From DASWJZ01 sp963792885 (GTDB lineage: Bacteria > Pseudomonadota > Alphaproteobacteria > Rhizobiales > Afifellaceae): a stretch of DNA of 64,000 nucleotides. Below are positions 31,683 to 42,549 of this stretch, piece by piece (within the stretch, counting starts at the first letter, position 1; each line of letters starts with the position of its first letter). Where the stretch lies: positions 1-64,000 of the forward strand of contig CAWBXX010000002.1 of the NCBI GenBank assembly GCA_963792885.1, written 5' to 3'. A program made the position numbers and the translations under genes. A model generated the notes under the pieces. That model was given only the letters and a program-made list of their open reading frames with translations, was not told the origin of the DNA and did not search any database.

Positions 31683-32562
31683 TCTGCGACACGACACCGA
31701 AGCAGGTTCGGGCGCCGATGGGCTCGGTCTTTCGCGCCTTATCCCGTTCGGGGCGTTCGCGCCCCGGACGGCTTTGCTCGACCGGCAGCCATCTGCGCTC
31801 GCGGCGTTTATCACTCACCCGCTAACGCTCAGGATTCTCTCGGGGCTCGCGATCTGCATCGCCTGGGAAGCAGCAGCGCGTATCCCGATCAGCTTCGCCT
31901 TCCCGACCTTTGGCGAGACCATGGTTGCCCTGTGGTCGATGATCGCCGACTTCTCGCTGATCCACGCCTTCGCCATCACACTGCAGCCGCTCATCCTCGG
32001 CCTACTGATCTCGGCGTTGCTCGGCGTCGCCGTCGGTGTCGCCATGGGGCTCAACGGATGGGTGCAATGGCTCGCCTCGCCGGTATTCATCGTTGCGCAA
32101 GCCGCGCCACTTGCGGCGCTGATCCCGTTGATCATCTTCGCTTACGGCATTGGCCTGACTGCCAAGACGTTGGTCGTATGCATCATGGCGATGCCGGTCA
32201 TCGTGCTTAATTCCTACGTCGCCGTTCGCCACACGCCCGTATCGCTCTTGGAAATGGGACGCTCGTTCCTCGGCAGTCGGCGCCAGGTGATCACACGCAT
32301 TATCCTGCCTGCTGCCAGCCCGGTCATTTTTGCCGGATTGCGGCTCGGTTGCGCCGCCGCCTTCGTCGGCGCGATCCTGGCCGAGCTGCTCATTACGCCG
32401 GTTGGGATCGGCGATCTGATCACCTACAACCGGTCGATCGCGGACTACCCCAAAATGTACGCCGCAATCCTTTCGATCGTGGTCGCCTCCGTACTCTTCA
32501 TCGAGCTGTTGGAAATCATTGAGGTGGCGCTGTTCCGCCCCGAGAAGCGGGCGGGCGCATGA
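31675..32562 (+). CDS. ABC transporter permease, NitT/TauT type (first)
   Basis: About 295 residues with six or so hydrophobic helices and the EAA-type cytoplasmic loop around LEMGRSFLGSRRQVITRIILPAASPVIFAGLRLG. A GTG at 31675 overlaps the binding-protein stop by eight bases; the frame is open upstream but inside the preceding gene. It ends in a four-base overlap with the ATPase gene. Confidence 0.87.
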   Translation: MASLRHDTEAGSGADGLGLSRLIPFGAFAPRTALLDRQPSALAAFITHPLTLRILSGLAICIAWEAAARIPISFAFPTFGETMVALWSMIADFSLIHAFAITLQPLILGLLISALLGVAVGVAMGLNGWVQWLASPVFIVAQAAPLAALIPLIIFAYGIGLTAKTLVVCIMAMPVIVLNSYVAVRHTPVSLLEMGRSFLGSRRQVITRIILPAASPVIFAGLRLGCAAAFVGAILAELLITPVGIGDLITYNRSIADYPKMYAAILSIVVASVLFIELLEIIEVALFRPEKRAGA

Positions 32563-33359
32563 CGATTCATGCCAATCACGCGACCGCGCCGGTAACCGTC
32601 GCCGATTCGGCCGTCGAAGTGCACGACGTCGCCAAAGTCTATGCCGGCGGCGTTCACGCACTCGATGCTATCAGTATCGATTTTCCGCGCGGCCAACTCA
32701 CCACGTTGCTGGGGCCCTCTGGCTGCGGCAAGACCACTTTGCTCAAGATCATCGCCGGCCTGCTTCCGGCGACGTCGGGCGAAGTGCTGGTAAACGGAGC
32801 ATCGGTACGTGGACCCGGCCCGGAACGCGCCTTCGTCTTCCAGGACTTCGCGCTGATGCCCTGGGCGACCGCGCTCGCCAACGTCACCTTCGGCTTGGAG
32901 CTGCGTGGCGTCGGCAAGGCCGAACGCGAGGCCACGGCGCGGCACTACATCGATGAGGTCGGCTTGCGCGGCTTCGAGAACAAGTACCCTCATGAGCTCT
33001 CCGGCGGTATGCGCCAGCGGGTCGGCCTGGCCCGCGCGCTGGCGGTCAAGGCCGATGTGCTGCTGATGGACGAGCCGTTCAGCGCGGTCGACGAACAGAC
33101 CCGGCGGAAGTTCCAGGAGGATCTGCTCAGGCTGCGGGAGATCGAGAAGAAGACCTTCGTCTTCGTTACACATTCGATCGAAGAGGCGGTCTACGTGTCC
33201 GATCGCATCGTGCTGCTATCGGCCCGCCCCGGCCGGGTCTCTCAAATAATCGTGCCGGACATTCAACGCGGTGGCGACGTCGACGCCATCCGCCGCCATC
33301 CTGTTTATCTCGACACCGTCGATACAATCTGGCGCGCCCTGAAGCGCTATTTGGATTGA
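32559..33359 (+). CDS. ABC transporter ATP-binding protein, NitT/TauT type
   Basis: 266 residues with Walker A LLGPSGCGKTTLLK near residue 50, Q-loop VFQDFALMPW, signature LSGGMRQRVGLARAL, Walker B VLLMDEPFSAVDEQTR and switch histidine in VTHSIEEAVYVSD. It energises the importer, probably as one homodimer serving two different permease subunits, since a permease gene lies on each side. Overlaps both neighbours by four bases. Confidence 0.92.
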   Translation: MTIHANHATAPVTVADSAVEVHDVAKVYAGGVHALDAISIDFPRGQLTTLLGPSGCGKTTLLKIIAGLLPATSGEVLVNGASVRGPGPERAFVFQDFALMPWATALANVTFGLELRGVGKAEREATARHYIDEVGLRGFENKYPHELSGGMRQRVGLARALAVKADVLLMDEPFSAVDEQTRRKFQEDLLRLREIEKKTFVFVTHSIEEAVYVSDRIVLLSARPGRVSQIIVPDIQRGGDVDAIRRHPVYLDTVDTIWRALKRYLD

Positions 33360-34123
33360 GCTCGGCAATGCTCGTCTTCGGATATCGCATCCCAATGTCG
33401 GCCTCGCTGCTTTTCTGGGCGGCGCTTTGGGAGATCGTCGGGCAGCTCCATCTCAGCTTCTTGCTGCCGCCGCTCTCGAGCGTGTTGGTGGCGATGATCG
33501 AGATCGTCCCGACACGGACCTTCCTTTCGGCGCTCTGGGTCACCGGCTACGCCTTCTTCATCGGCAACGTTATCTCGATCGCCGTCGGCGTCCCGCTCGG
33601 ACTTCTGATGGGCCGCTCGACAATCGCCGACCGTATCTTCTTGCCGTGGGTGAACCTCTTTCTCTCGGCTCCGCTCACCGCCCTCGTACCGGTCATCATG
33701 GTGCTGTTCGGTCTTGGCCAGACGACCATCATCTTGACCGTCGTCCTCTTCGCAATCTGGATCATTGTGCTCGACACCAGAGCCGGCGTTCGCGCCATCT
33801 CCCCATCGCTGATCGAGATGGCGCACAGCTTCGGCGCAAGTCCGCCGCAGGCCTTTCTGCGCGTCTATTTCTGGGCAGCGCTGCCGGAGATCCTCGCCGG
33901 CATCAGACTCGGCGTGATCCGTTCCGTGAAGGGCGTCATCATCGGCCAGTTGCTTGTGACAATTGTCGGATTTGGCGCGCTTTTCCAAATCTACGGCTCG
34001 CAGTTTCTGATGGAGAAATTCTGGGCCGCGCTCGTCATCCTCTTCGCCTTTGCCTTCCTTTTCGCTGAGGGTCTCGCCTGGCTGGAGCGCCGGGTCGAGT
34101 ACTACGCGGCGAGCCGATCCTGA
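33356..34123 (+). CDS. ABC transporter permease, NitT/TauT type (second)
   Basis: 251-255 residues, BPD_transp_1 family, with the coupling loop SLIEMAHSFGASPPQAFLRVYFWAALPEILAGIRLG. The start is either TTG 33356, overlapping the ATPase stop (TTGA), or ATG 33368. Two non-identical permeases in one operon suggest a heterodimeric channel. Confidence 0.87.
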   Translation: MSSAMLVFGYRIPMSASLLFWAALWEIVGQLHLSFLLPPLSSVLVAMIEIVPTRTFLSALWVTGYAFFIGNVISIAVGVPLGLLMGRSTIADRIFLPWVNLFLSAPLTALVPVIMVLFGLGQTTIILTVVLFAIWIIVLDTRAGVRAISPSLIEMAHSFGASPPQAFLRVYFWAALPEILAGIRLGVIRSVKGVIIGQLLVTIVGFGALFQIYGSQFLMEKFWAALVILFAFAFLFAEGLAWLERRVEYYAASRS

Positions 34124-34151
34124 CCCTTCGAGCATGAGAGAAAGTCCGTCG

Positions 34152-34854
34152 ATGAGCTACGTCTTCACACCGCCCGCAGTCACCGCGCTTCCCGTGAAGG
34201 GGTCCGATGCGCTCTTTCCCATACGCCGCGTCTATTGCATCGGGCGGAACTACGCCGAGCACGCGATCGAGATGGGCCACGATCCGAACAAGGAGCCACC
34301 CTTCTTCTTTCAGAAGAATCCCGACAACGTCGTGGCCTGCCTCGAAAACACGGGCGGCGGCGACTTCCCCTACCCCTCCGCGACGAGCGACGTTCACCAC
34401 GAGATCGAGCTGATCGTGGCACTCAAGGAGGGCGGCGAGAACATCCCCGCGGAAAAGGCGCTCGACCACGTCTTCGGCTACGCCGTCGGCCTCGACATGA
34501 CGCGCCGCGACCTGCAGGGCGAGGCGAAGAAGATGGGCCGGCCATGGGAGGTCGGAAAGGCCTTCGAGTTCCTCCGCGCCGATCGGCGCCCTCGTGCCTG
34601 CAGCCGAGGTTGGGCACCCGAGCGCCGGCGCGATCTGGCTCAAGGTCAACGGCGTCAAGAAGCAGGAAGGCGATCTGAACCAGATGATCTGGAAGGTGCC
34701 GGAGGCGATCGCATATCTCTCCGGGCTCTTCCGCCTCGCGCCAGGCGACCTCATCATGACGGGGACGCCGGCCGGCGTCGGCGCGGTCAAGCGGGGCGAC
34801 GTGCTTGACGGCCATGTCGACGGGGTCGGCGATCTCAAGGTAAAGGTGGTTTGA
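34152..34854 (+). CDS. Fumarylacetoacetate hydrolase family protein (frameshifted)
   Basis: Restored length about 233 residues, of the short FAHD1/fumarylpyruvate-hydrolase branch: RRVYCIGRNYAEHAIEMG, PPFFFQKNPDNVV, the metal ligands in HHEIELIVAL and GLDMTRRDLQ, and a C-terminal GDLIMTGTPAGVG. The frame shifts at about 34570-34576; the restored junction reads EFSAPIGALVPAAE. It hydrolyses C-C bonds of acylpyruvates or decarboxylates oxaloacetate. Following the importer by 28 bases, it probably acts on the imported compound or its product. Confidence 0.85.
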
Positions 34855-34869
34855 GCGACTTTCTCATCA

Positions 34870-34968
34870 GTCGTCATTGCTGGGCTTGACCCGGCAATCC
34901 ATTCCGTGACCGTCGTGGCGCTGAGCCGCAAGGGAATGGATGGCATGGTCAAGCTGTGCCATGACGAC
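34870..34968. repeat. Palindromic intergenic element, GTCGTCATTG...CATGACGAC type
   Basis: About 99 bases. The left arm contains TGGGCTTGACCCGGCAATCC and the right arm is an imperfect complement ending GTGCCATGACGAC; GAATGGAT/ATCCATTC pair inside. Related copies are at 37508-37541 and 45755-45854. The alternative ATG at 34940 of the next gene lies inside it and is rejected. Confidence 0.8.
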
Positions 34969-35002
34969 CGCATTCGTGGTCGCAAGGAACGAAGGGCCGG
35001 GA

Positions 35003-36505
<1,503 letters not shown>

Positions 36506-36512
36506 GGACGGC

Positions 36513-37496
36513 ATGAAGATCTGCGTCTTCGGCGCTGGCGCGATCGGCGGATTCATCGGCGCCAAGCTCGCCCAGAAGGGCGAAGCGGAGGTGAGCCTCG
36601 TCGCGCGCGGTCCGCACCTTGCGGCGATGCGCGAGAAGGGTCTGACGGTCCGCGGCAAGGGAGGCGAGAGCAACGTCGCTGTCATTGCCAGCGGCGACCC
36701 GGCCGCGCTCGGGCCTCAGGACTTCGTGATCCTCGCGCTGAAGGCGCATTCCGTGCCAGGTGTGCTCGACATCATGAAGCCGCTGCTCGGGCCGAACACG
36801 GCGGTCGTCACGGCGCAGAACGGCGTGCCATGGTGGTATTTCTACAGGCACGGCGGCGAGCATGACGGCCGACGCGTCGAAGCCGTGGATCCTGGCGGAA
36901 ATATCTGGGCGACGCTTAAGCCGGAGCGCGCCATCGGCTGCGTCGTCTACATTGCGGCGGAGATCGAAGCACCCGGAATCATCCATCACGTCGAGGGGGA
37001 CCGGCTACCAGTTGGCGAGCCGTCGGGCGAGAAGAGCGAGCGTCTCGCGGCGCTCTCCCGCGTCCTTGTTGGCGCCGGCATTCGAGCGCCGATCCGCCCC
37101 GACATCCGCAATGACATCTGGGTGAAGCTCTGGGGCAACGTTTCATTCAACCCGATCTCGGCGCTGACCGGCGGCACGCTCGCGGAGATCACGGGCGACT
37201 CCGGCACGCGCGCCGTCGCCCGCGCCATGATGGTGGAGGCAGAGACGATCGCATCGCGGCTCGACGTAAAATTCCCGATCGACGTCGACAAGCGGATCGC
37301 CGGCGCCGAACAGGTCGGCGCCCACAAGACCTCGATGCTGCAGGATCTTGAGCTCGGCCGGCCGATGGAGATCGACGCACTCGTCACCGCCGTGCAGGAG
37401 CTCGGGCGCCTGACCGACACGCCGACGCCTTCGATCGACCTCGTGTTGGCGCTCGTTCGCCAGCGCGCCCGGTTGGCTGGATGCTATAGCGGGTAA
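36513..37496 (+). CDS. 2-dehydropantoate 2-reductase family protein
   Basis: 327 residues. N-terminal nucleotide-binding GAGAIGGFIGAKLA, then QNGVPWWYF and the catalytic lysine region DIWVKLWGNVSFNPISALTG, with the C-terminal helical ApbA domain. The family includes PanE, but many paralogues reduce other 2-keto acids. Position seven bases after the CoA ligase and within a catabolic operon argues for a substrate other than ketopantoate. Confidence 0.85.
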   Translation: MKICVFGAGAIGGFIGAKLAQKGEAEVSLVARGPHLAAMREKGLTVRGKGGESNVAVIASGDPAALGPQDFVILALKAHSVPGVLDIMKPLLGPNTAVVTAQNGVPWWYFYRHGGEHDGRRVEAVDPGGNIWATLKPERAIGCVVYIAAEIEAPGIIHHVEGDRLPVGEPSGEKSERLAALSRVLVGAGIRAPIRPDIRNDIWVKLWGNVSFNPISALTGGTLAEITGDSGTRAVARAMMVEAETIASRLDVKFPIDVDKRIAGAEQVGAHKTSMLQDLELGRPMEIDALVTAVQELGRLTDTPTPSIDLVLALVRQRARLAGCYSG

Positions 37497-37507
37497 CCTC
37501 AACAACT

Positions 37508-37541
37508 GTCGTCATTGCCGGGCTTGACCCGGCACGACGAC
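37508..37541. repeat. Short palindromic copy of the GTCGTCATTG element
   Basis: A compact 34-base palindrome: GTCGTC and TTGCCGGG pair with CCCGGCA and GACGAC around CTTGA. It resembles the left end of the element at 34870-34968 and sits downstream of the reductase gene, where it could act as a transcript-end hairpin. Confidence 0.75.
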
Positions 37542-37569
37542 GATTGAAGTTAGTTGCAAATCTTCGCAA

Positions 37570-39390
37570 ATGCCCCCCGCTCCCCTCCTGACCCTCAAGA
37601 ACATCGCACTCGGCTTCGACCGGCACCCACTTCTCGATAGCGTCGAGCTCGCGGTCGGCGAAGGCGAGCGGCTGTCGCTCGTCGGTCGGAACGGATCGGG
37701 CAAATCGACGCTCCTCAAGATCATGGCCGGCGAGGTCGAGGCCGACAAAGGCGAGCGGAGCGTCCGCCAGGGCGCGACGCTGCGCTACCTGCGGCAGGAG
37801 CCGGATCTCTCCGGCTTCGCAACGACGCGCGCTTATGTCGAAGCCGGGCTCGCGCCGGGCGACGATCGCCACCGCGTCACGCAGACGCTGGAAGCGCTGG
37901 GGCTCACCGGCGCGGAGAACCCGGCGAACCTTTCGGGCGGCGAGTCGCGGCGCGCCGCGCTCGCCCGCGTGTTGGCGCCAGACCCCGACATCCTCATCCT
38001 CGACGAGCCGACCAATCACCTCGACCTGCCGGCAATCGAATGGCTGGAGGCGACGCTGGCTAGAAGCCGCTCGGCGATCGTGCTGGTCAGCCACGACCGC
38101 AGACTCCTCGAACGCCTGTCGCGCGCGACGCTGTGGCTCGACCGGGGCGTGGTGCGGCGTCTCGATCGGGGCTTCAGCGCGTTCGAGACCTGGCGCGACG
38201 AGGTCTTCGCGCAGGAGGAGCGCGACCGCCAGAAGCTTGACCGCAAGATCGCGGCGGAGCTCGACTGGCTGCGCTACGGCGTAACGGCGCGGCGTGCGCG
38301 CAATCAGGGTCGGCTCCGCGCGCTTCACGAGCTGCGCCGTAAACGTCGCGAGCAGTTGCGCGTCACCGGCGCGGTCAAATTCTCGCTCGCCGACGCCAAG
38401 ACATCGGGAAAGCTCGTCATCGAGGCGGTAGGGATATCGAAGGCGCTCGGGGGACGCACGCTCGTCCGCGATTTTTCGATCCGCGTGGCGCGCGGCGATC
38501 GGATCGGCATCGTCGGTCCGAATGGCGTCGGCAAGACAACGCTTCTCAATCTCCTGACCGGCGCGAGCCCACCCGACGAGGGCACAGTGCGGCTCGGCGC
38601 CAATCTCGCGACCGCCTCGCTCGACCAGCGCCGCGCGAGCCTCGATCCTACGACGATGCTGAAGGACGCGCTCACCCGCACCGGCGGCGACGTCGTGACG
38701 ATCGGCAGCGAGACACGCCACGTCATGAGCTACATGAAGGACTTTCTCTTCGCGCCGGAGCAGGCGCGTCAGCCGCTCTCCGCGCTTTCCGGCGGCGAGC
38801 GGGGACGCTTGATGCTCGCCCGCGCCTTTGCCGCCCCGTCGAACCTTCTCGTCCTCGACGAGCCGACCAATGACCTCGACATCGAGACGCTCGACCTCTT
38901 GCAGGAGATGATCGCCGATTACTCCGGCACGGTGATCCTTGTCAGCCACGACCGCGACTTCGTCGACCGCACCGTCACATCCATCATCGTCGCGGAGGGC
39001 GACGGAAATTGGGTGGAATATGCGGGCGGCTATTCGGACATGCTGGCGCAACGCGGCAACGCGCCGTTCGCCCCGGCCTCGAAGCCGGCGAAGCCCGAGC
39101 ACAAGAAGCCAGCGGACAAGAACGCGTCGGGTGCGCCGCGTACCACGACAAAGCGCAAGCTGAGCTTCAAGGAAAGCCACGCGTTGGAGAAGCTGCCGGA
39201 CAAGATCGAGGCGCTGCAGAAAGAAGCGTCAAGGCTCGCCGGAAGGCTGGCCGATCCCGGCTTTTTTGCCAGCGATCCGCAAGGCTTCGAGCGCACCGCC
39301 GCAGCGCTCAAGACAACGGAAGCGGCGCTTGCCACGGCTGAGGACGAATGGTTGCGGCTTTCCATGCTGAGCGAGGAAATCGAGGGTTGA
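37570..39390 (+). CDS. ABC-F family ATPase, Uup-like
   Basis: 606 residues with two ABC cassettes and no membrane segment. Cassette 1 has GRNGSGKSTLLK, LSGGESRRA and LILDEPTNHLD; cassette 2 has GPNGVGKTTLLN, LSGGERGRL and LVLDEPTNDLD. A charged linker (about 200-260) and a basic C-terminal coiled-coil (from about 530) follow the Uup pattern. ABC-F proteins act on ribosomes or branched DNA rather than in transport. It stands alone with a repeat on its left. Confidence 0.9.
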   Translation: MPPAPLLTLKNIALGFDRHPLLDSVELAVGEGERLSLVGRNGSGKSTLLKIMAGEVEADKGERSVRQGATLRYLRQEPDLSGFATTRAYVEAGLAPGDDRHRVTQTLEALGLTGAENPANLSGGESRRAALARVLAPDPDILILDEPTNHLDLPAIEWLEATLARSRSAIVLVSHDRRLLERLSRATLWLDRGVVRRLDRGFSAFETWRDEVFAQEERDRQKLDRKIAAELDWLRYGVTARRARNQGRLRALHELRRKRREQLRVTGAVKFSLADAKTSGKLVIEAVGISKALGGRTLVRDFSIRVARGDRIGIVGPNGVGKTTLLNLLTGASPPDEGTVRLGANLATASLDQRRASLDPTTMLKDALTRTGGDVVTIGSETRHVMSYMKDFLFAPEQARQPLSALSGGERGRLMLARAFAAPSNLLVLDEPTNDLDIETLDLLQEMIADYSGTVILVSHDRDFVDRTVTSIIVAEGDGNWVEYAGGYSDMLAQRGNAPFAPASKPAKPEHKKPADKNASGAPRTTTKRKLSFKESHALEKLPDKIEALQKEASRLAGRLADPGFFASDPQGFERTAAALKTTEAALATAEDEWLRLSMLSEEIEG

Positions 39391-39492
39391 CGGCTTTACC
39401 GTTGTACGCCTCGCGCGGAACAAAATGCCGCCGGCTATCTTTCTCTCCCGAGCGAAAGGCGGGCACGAGGCCGGTCAGAATTGGAGTCTCAT

Positions 39493-40012
39493 TTGCACGA
39501 GCTGGCTACTGCGTCCCGCATTGTCTTCGGCGCAATCAGCCTGTCGATGATGCTGATCGCGGGTGGGCTCATTGTCTTCGCCGGCATGCAGCTTGTCGCC
39601 GTGTTCTCGACCCCGGAATCGAACATCGGTTCGCAACTCCTCGATTCGGTCGGCTACACGATCATCGCCGTCGCCGTCTTCGAGGTCGCCAAATACATAT
39701 TTGAAGAGGAGGTGCTGAACCCGACCGAGATGCGTCATGCCGGCGAGGCGCGGCGCTCGATGACCAAGTTCATCTCCACCATCGCCATCGCCGTCTTTCT
39801 GGAAGCGCTGGTCTCGATCTTCCAGACCGCGAAGGAAGGCGATGTCTCAAACATGCTCTACCCGACGCTTCTCCTCTTTGCCGGCGTAACGCTCATCGTC
39901 GGGCTTGGCGCTTACCAGCGCCTCTCCGCCTCGGCCGAGCGCGAGGTGCACGAGTTCGCCCAAGGCATCGGCTGCCGAGCGCGCCGATCTGGAGAAGCGC
40001 AGCAAGGACTAG
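39493..40012 (+). CDS. Four-helix membrane protein of unknown function (frameshifted near the end)
   Basis: About 172 residues with four hydrophobic helices (about 8-30, 50-70, 92-112, 122-142 of the protein). I do not recognise a family with known function. TTG 39493 has GGAG seven bases upstream; TTG 39481 is possible. The original frame runs on far into the antisense of the next genes, whereas a one-base change near 39955-39965 gives the natural-looking charged end AERADLEKRSKD and a stop at 40012. That stop shares its CTAG with the stop of the convergent DUF1850 gene. Confidence 0.65.
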
Positions 40013-40374
40013 GGGCAAGGCTTCAGCGCTACCGGGTCGGCGTCGACCTTGAGCCAATCGCCGAGCGCGGCACAACGGCCCGCCGCGCAAAGCCGCCAGT
40101 CGCCCGCATGCGGATCGCGCCGAAGCACGATCTCCTTCCGCGTCTCGTTCGGCCGCCAGACGTAGAATCGGCCCTCGAGCCGTGCGTCGGGCGGCGGCTC
40201 CATCCCGGCGCCGGAGCCTTCCACCTCTGCCTCGACGAGCACCAGGTGGTCGGGCTCGACCTGCCAGCGCTCGATCCACTCTGTCTTCTCGATGGTGTGC
40301 GTCCAGGAGAGCGTGAAAGCCGCCGCCGCGATGCGGAGGATGACAGCTCCGCCTGCAATGCAAAGAGCGCTCAC
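40009..40374 (-). CDS. DUF1850 domain protein of the TRAP operon
   Basis: 121 residues: an N-terminal hydrophobic segment (signal or anchor) and then LSWTHTIEKTEWIERWQVEPDH..EGSGAGMEPPPDARLEG, the DUF1850 core. DUF1850 genes are regularly found beside TAXI-type TRAP permeases, as here; the role is unknown but likely in the membrane or periplasm. Its GTG overlaps the permease TGA by four bases. Confidence 0.85.
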   Translation of the reverse strand: MSALCIAGGAVILRIAAAAFTLSWTHTIEKTEWIERWQVEPDHLVLVEAEVEGSGAGMEPPPDARLEGRFYVWRPNETRKEIVLRRDPHAGDWRLCAAGRCAALGDWLKVDADPVALKPCP

Positions 40375-42500
40375 GCGGGCTGCGCCTTGACCGCGCGAGC
40401 TCGCCAGAGATGCCAGGCGAGGAATGCGGCGACGACAGTAAAGCCAAGCTCGTCGGTCAGAGGTAGTGCGGCAATAAGAAGTGCCGCAGCGACAAAGGCC
40501 CAAAGCCGCTCCCAGGGCGCGAGCCGACTGCGGAGAAAGCCGATCGCTGCGGCGCCCCAGAAGAGAATTGCGACGACCGCCTTGAAGACGACGTAGGCGA
40601 CAGCCGGCCAATAGCCGATCTCCGCGGCGAGCGGCCCGCCGTCCTGCAGCATCAGCGCCGGTGTGTAGACGGCCATGTAGGGAACGACGAAACCGGCAGC
40701 CGCGATGCGCACGGCGTTCATTCCGATCTTCATGCCCGTCTCCTTGGCAATCGGCGCCGCGGCAAAGGCAGCGAGCGCGACCGGCGGCGTCAGGTCGGCC
40801 ATGATGCCGAAGTAGAAAACGAACATGTGGCTGACGATGAGCGGCACGCCGAGCGAGAGAAGGGCAGGCCCGGCGATCGATGATGTGATGATGTAGTTCG
40901 GAATCGTCGGCACGCCCATGCCAAGCACCAAGCAGCAGAGCATCGTCAGAAGGAGCGAGAGTAAAAGCGAGCTCTGGCCGATCGAGACGATCACACGTAC
41001 GAAGCTCGTGCCTGCGCCGGTCAGTGCGAGCACACCAATGATGACGCCGACGAGCGCGCAGGCGACGCCGACGGGAAGCGCATTCTTCGCGCCCTCCGCC
41101 AACGAGCCGAGACAGAGCGAAAGCGTCTCCCGCCCGCCACGGACGATGAAGTTCGCGGCGACAAGGATGAGGATCAGGATCAGGACCGCGGTGATGCCGC
41201 TCAAGTGCACGCCGCCGAGCGTGATCGAAGTCTTGAAGGCAAGCCCGGCGAGTAGGCCGAGCACGATCCAGAATGTCGCGCGAAACACGAACGGCCCGAG
41301 ATTGAGCGCGACCGGCGCGCCCAGGATGATGAGCGCCGTCAGCGCCAGGCCCACAGTGCCGGCGAAGAGCGGCGTATAACCGGAGAAGAGCAGCCAGACG
41401 AGCGCTGCGAGCGGCAGGATCAGGTACCACTTCGCGCGAAGCGCTGCGATCGCGTTCGGGCATTCAGCCTTGGGAAGGCCCTTGAGCCCGAGCCGGCCGG
41501 CTTCGAGATGCACCAATAGGAACACCGTGACGAAGTAGAGGATGGCCGGCACGATCGCCGCCTTCACCACGTCGAGGTACGGAATTCCGAGCGTCTCCGC
41601 CATAATGAAGGCGACTGCTCCCATCACCGGCGGCATGATTTGTCCACCCATCGAGGAAGTCGCCTCGACGCCGCCCGCGAAGGCAGACTTGAAACCAAAG
41701 CGCTTCATCAAGGGAATCGTGAACTGGCCCGTCGTGACGACGTTGGCGACGCCGGAGCCGTTGATCGTCCCCATCAACGCGGAGGACACGACTGCCACCT
41801 TCGCCGGCCCGCCGCGATTATGCCCGACGAGCCCGAGCGCGACGTCAGTGAAGAGGCCGATCATCCCGGCACGCTCCAGGAAGCTGCCGAAAAGGATGAA
41901 GAGGAAGATGTAGGTCGAGGAGACGTAGATCGGCGTCCCGTAGATGCCGTCGGTGCCGAGGAAGAGCGTGTCGATCATCTGCGAGAAATCGTAGCCGCGA
42001 TGATTGAGCGGCGAAGGCAGATGCTGGCCGAACATTCCGTAGGCGAGGAAGAGCGCACAAATGATCGGCAGCGCCCATCCCATCATCAGCCGCCCAGCGA
42101 CGAAGACGAGCACGACCGCGAGCGTCCCGACGGCAATGTCCCAGTCGTTCGGATCGCCCGCGCGAAAGAGAATCTCTGCGTAGAAGACCCAGTGGTAGAG
42201 CCCAACCCCGAAGCCCGCGACACCAAGCGCCCAGGTGACCACCCTCAGCGAAACGCTTTTCGCTCCGCGGTTGGCGACGAGCCCGAAAAGGAGAGACAGC
42301 AGGAATCCGACATGCACCGCCCGTATCACCTGGCTCGGGAGTGGTGCGTAAGCAGCCGTCCAGAGCTGAAAAGCGGAGAAGGCCACGGCGATGAAGAAGA
42401 GGAGGCGCGCGGTCTTTCCGCCGCCCCAACCGAACTCCTGGGCCTCGCGCGGAAGCGCCGCGTCGTCGGCCGCTTCCGTCGTCATTCCCGTTGCAGTCAT
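40371..42500 (-). CDS. TRAP transporter permease, fused 4TM/12TM type
   Basis: 709 residues, strongly hydrophobic throughout. The N-terminal part corresponds to the small DctQ-like subunit and the rest to the large DctM-like one, the usual fusion in TAXI-TRAP systems. Signatures include GTINGSGVANVVTTGQFTIPLMKR and EATSSMGGQIMPPVMGAVAFIMAE. It moves a carboxylate-like solute in with sodium or proton symport. The start at 42500 is preferred over an upstream ATG because of the intervening hairpin. Confidence 0.9.
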   Translation of the reverse strand: MTATGMTTEAADDAALPREAQEFGWGGGKTARLLFFIAVAFSAFQLWTAAYAPLPSQVIRAVHVGFLLSLLFGLVANRGAKSVSLRVVTWALGVAGFGVGLYHWVFYAEILFRAGDPNDWDIAVGTLAVVLVFVAGRLMMGWALPIICALFLAYGMFGQHLPSPLNHRGYDFSQMIDTLFLGTDGIYGTPIYVSSTYIFLFILFGSFLERAGMIGLFTDVALGLVGHNRGGPAKVAVVSSALMGTINGSGVANVVTTGQFTIPLMKRFGFKSAFAGGVEATSSMGGQIMPPVMGAVAFIMAETLGIPYLDVVKAAIVPAILYFVTVFLLVHLEAGRLGLKGLPKAECPNAIAALRAKWYLILPLAALVWLLFSGYTPLFAGTVGLALTALIILGAPVALNLGPFVFRATFWIVLGLLAGLAFKTSITLGGVHLSGITAVLILILILVAANFIVRGGRETLSLCLGSLAEGAKNALPVGVACALVGVIIGVLALTGAGTSFVRVIVSIGQSSLLLSLLLTMLCCLVLGMGVPTIPNYIITSSIAGPALLSLGVPLIVSHMFVFYFGIMADLTPPVALAAFAAAPIAKETGMKIGMNAVRIAAAGFVVPYMAVYTPALMLQDGGPLAAEIGYWPAVAYVVFKAVVAILFWGAAAIGFLRSRLAPWERLWAFVAAALLIAALPLTDELGFTVVAAFLAWHLWRARAVKAQPA

Positions 42501-42520
42501 TGCGATACCGGAACGAACGA

Positions 42521-42540
42521 AGGGGCGCCGAAGCGCCCCT
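42521..42540 (-). other. Intercistronic cUUCGg hairpin in the TRAP operon
   Basis: On the minus strand, AGGGGCGC TTCG GCGCCCCT: an 8-bp perfect stem closed by C-G around the very stable UUCG tetraloop, with no T run after it. It lies just after the binding-protein stop, where such hairpins usually protect the upstream message and raise binding-protein over permease levels. Confidence 0.8.
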
Positions 42541-42549
42541 CCGTGCATG

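Noticed and set aside
34940..35002. Upstream start for the acyl-CoA ligase
   Set aside because: It begins inside a palindromic repeat, and the extra residues do not resemble the family; ATG 35003 has its own ribosome binding site.
39481..40596. 371-residue version of the four-helix membrane protein
   Set aside because: After the fourth helix the sequence turns into the antisense of DUF1850 and the TRAP gene; a one-base correction gives a natural end at 40012.
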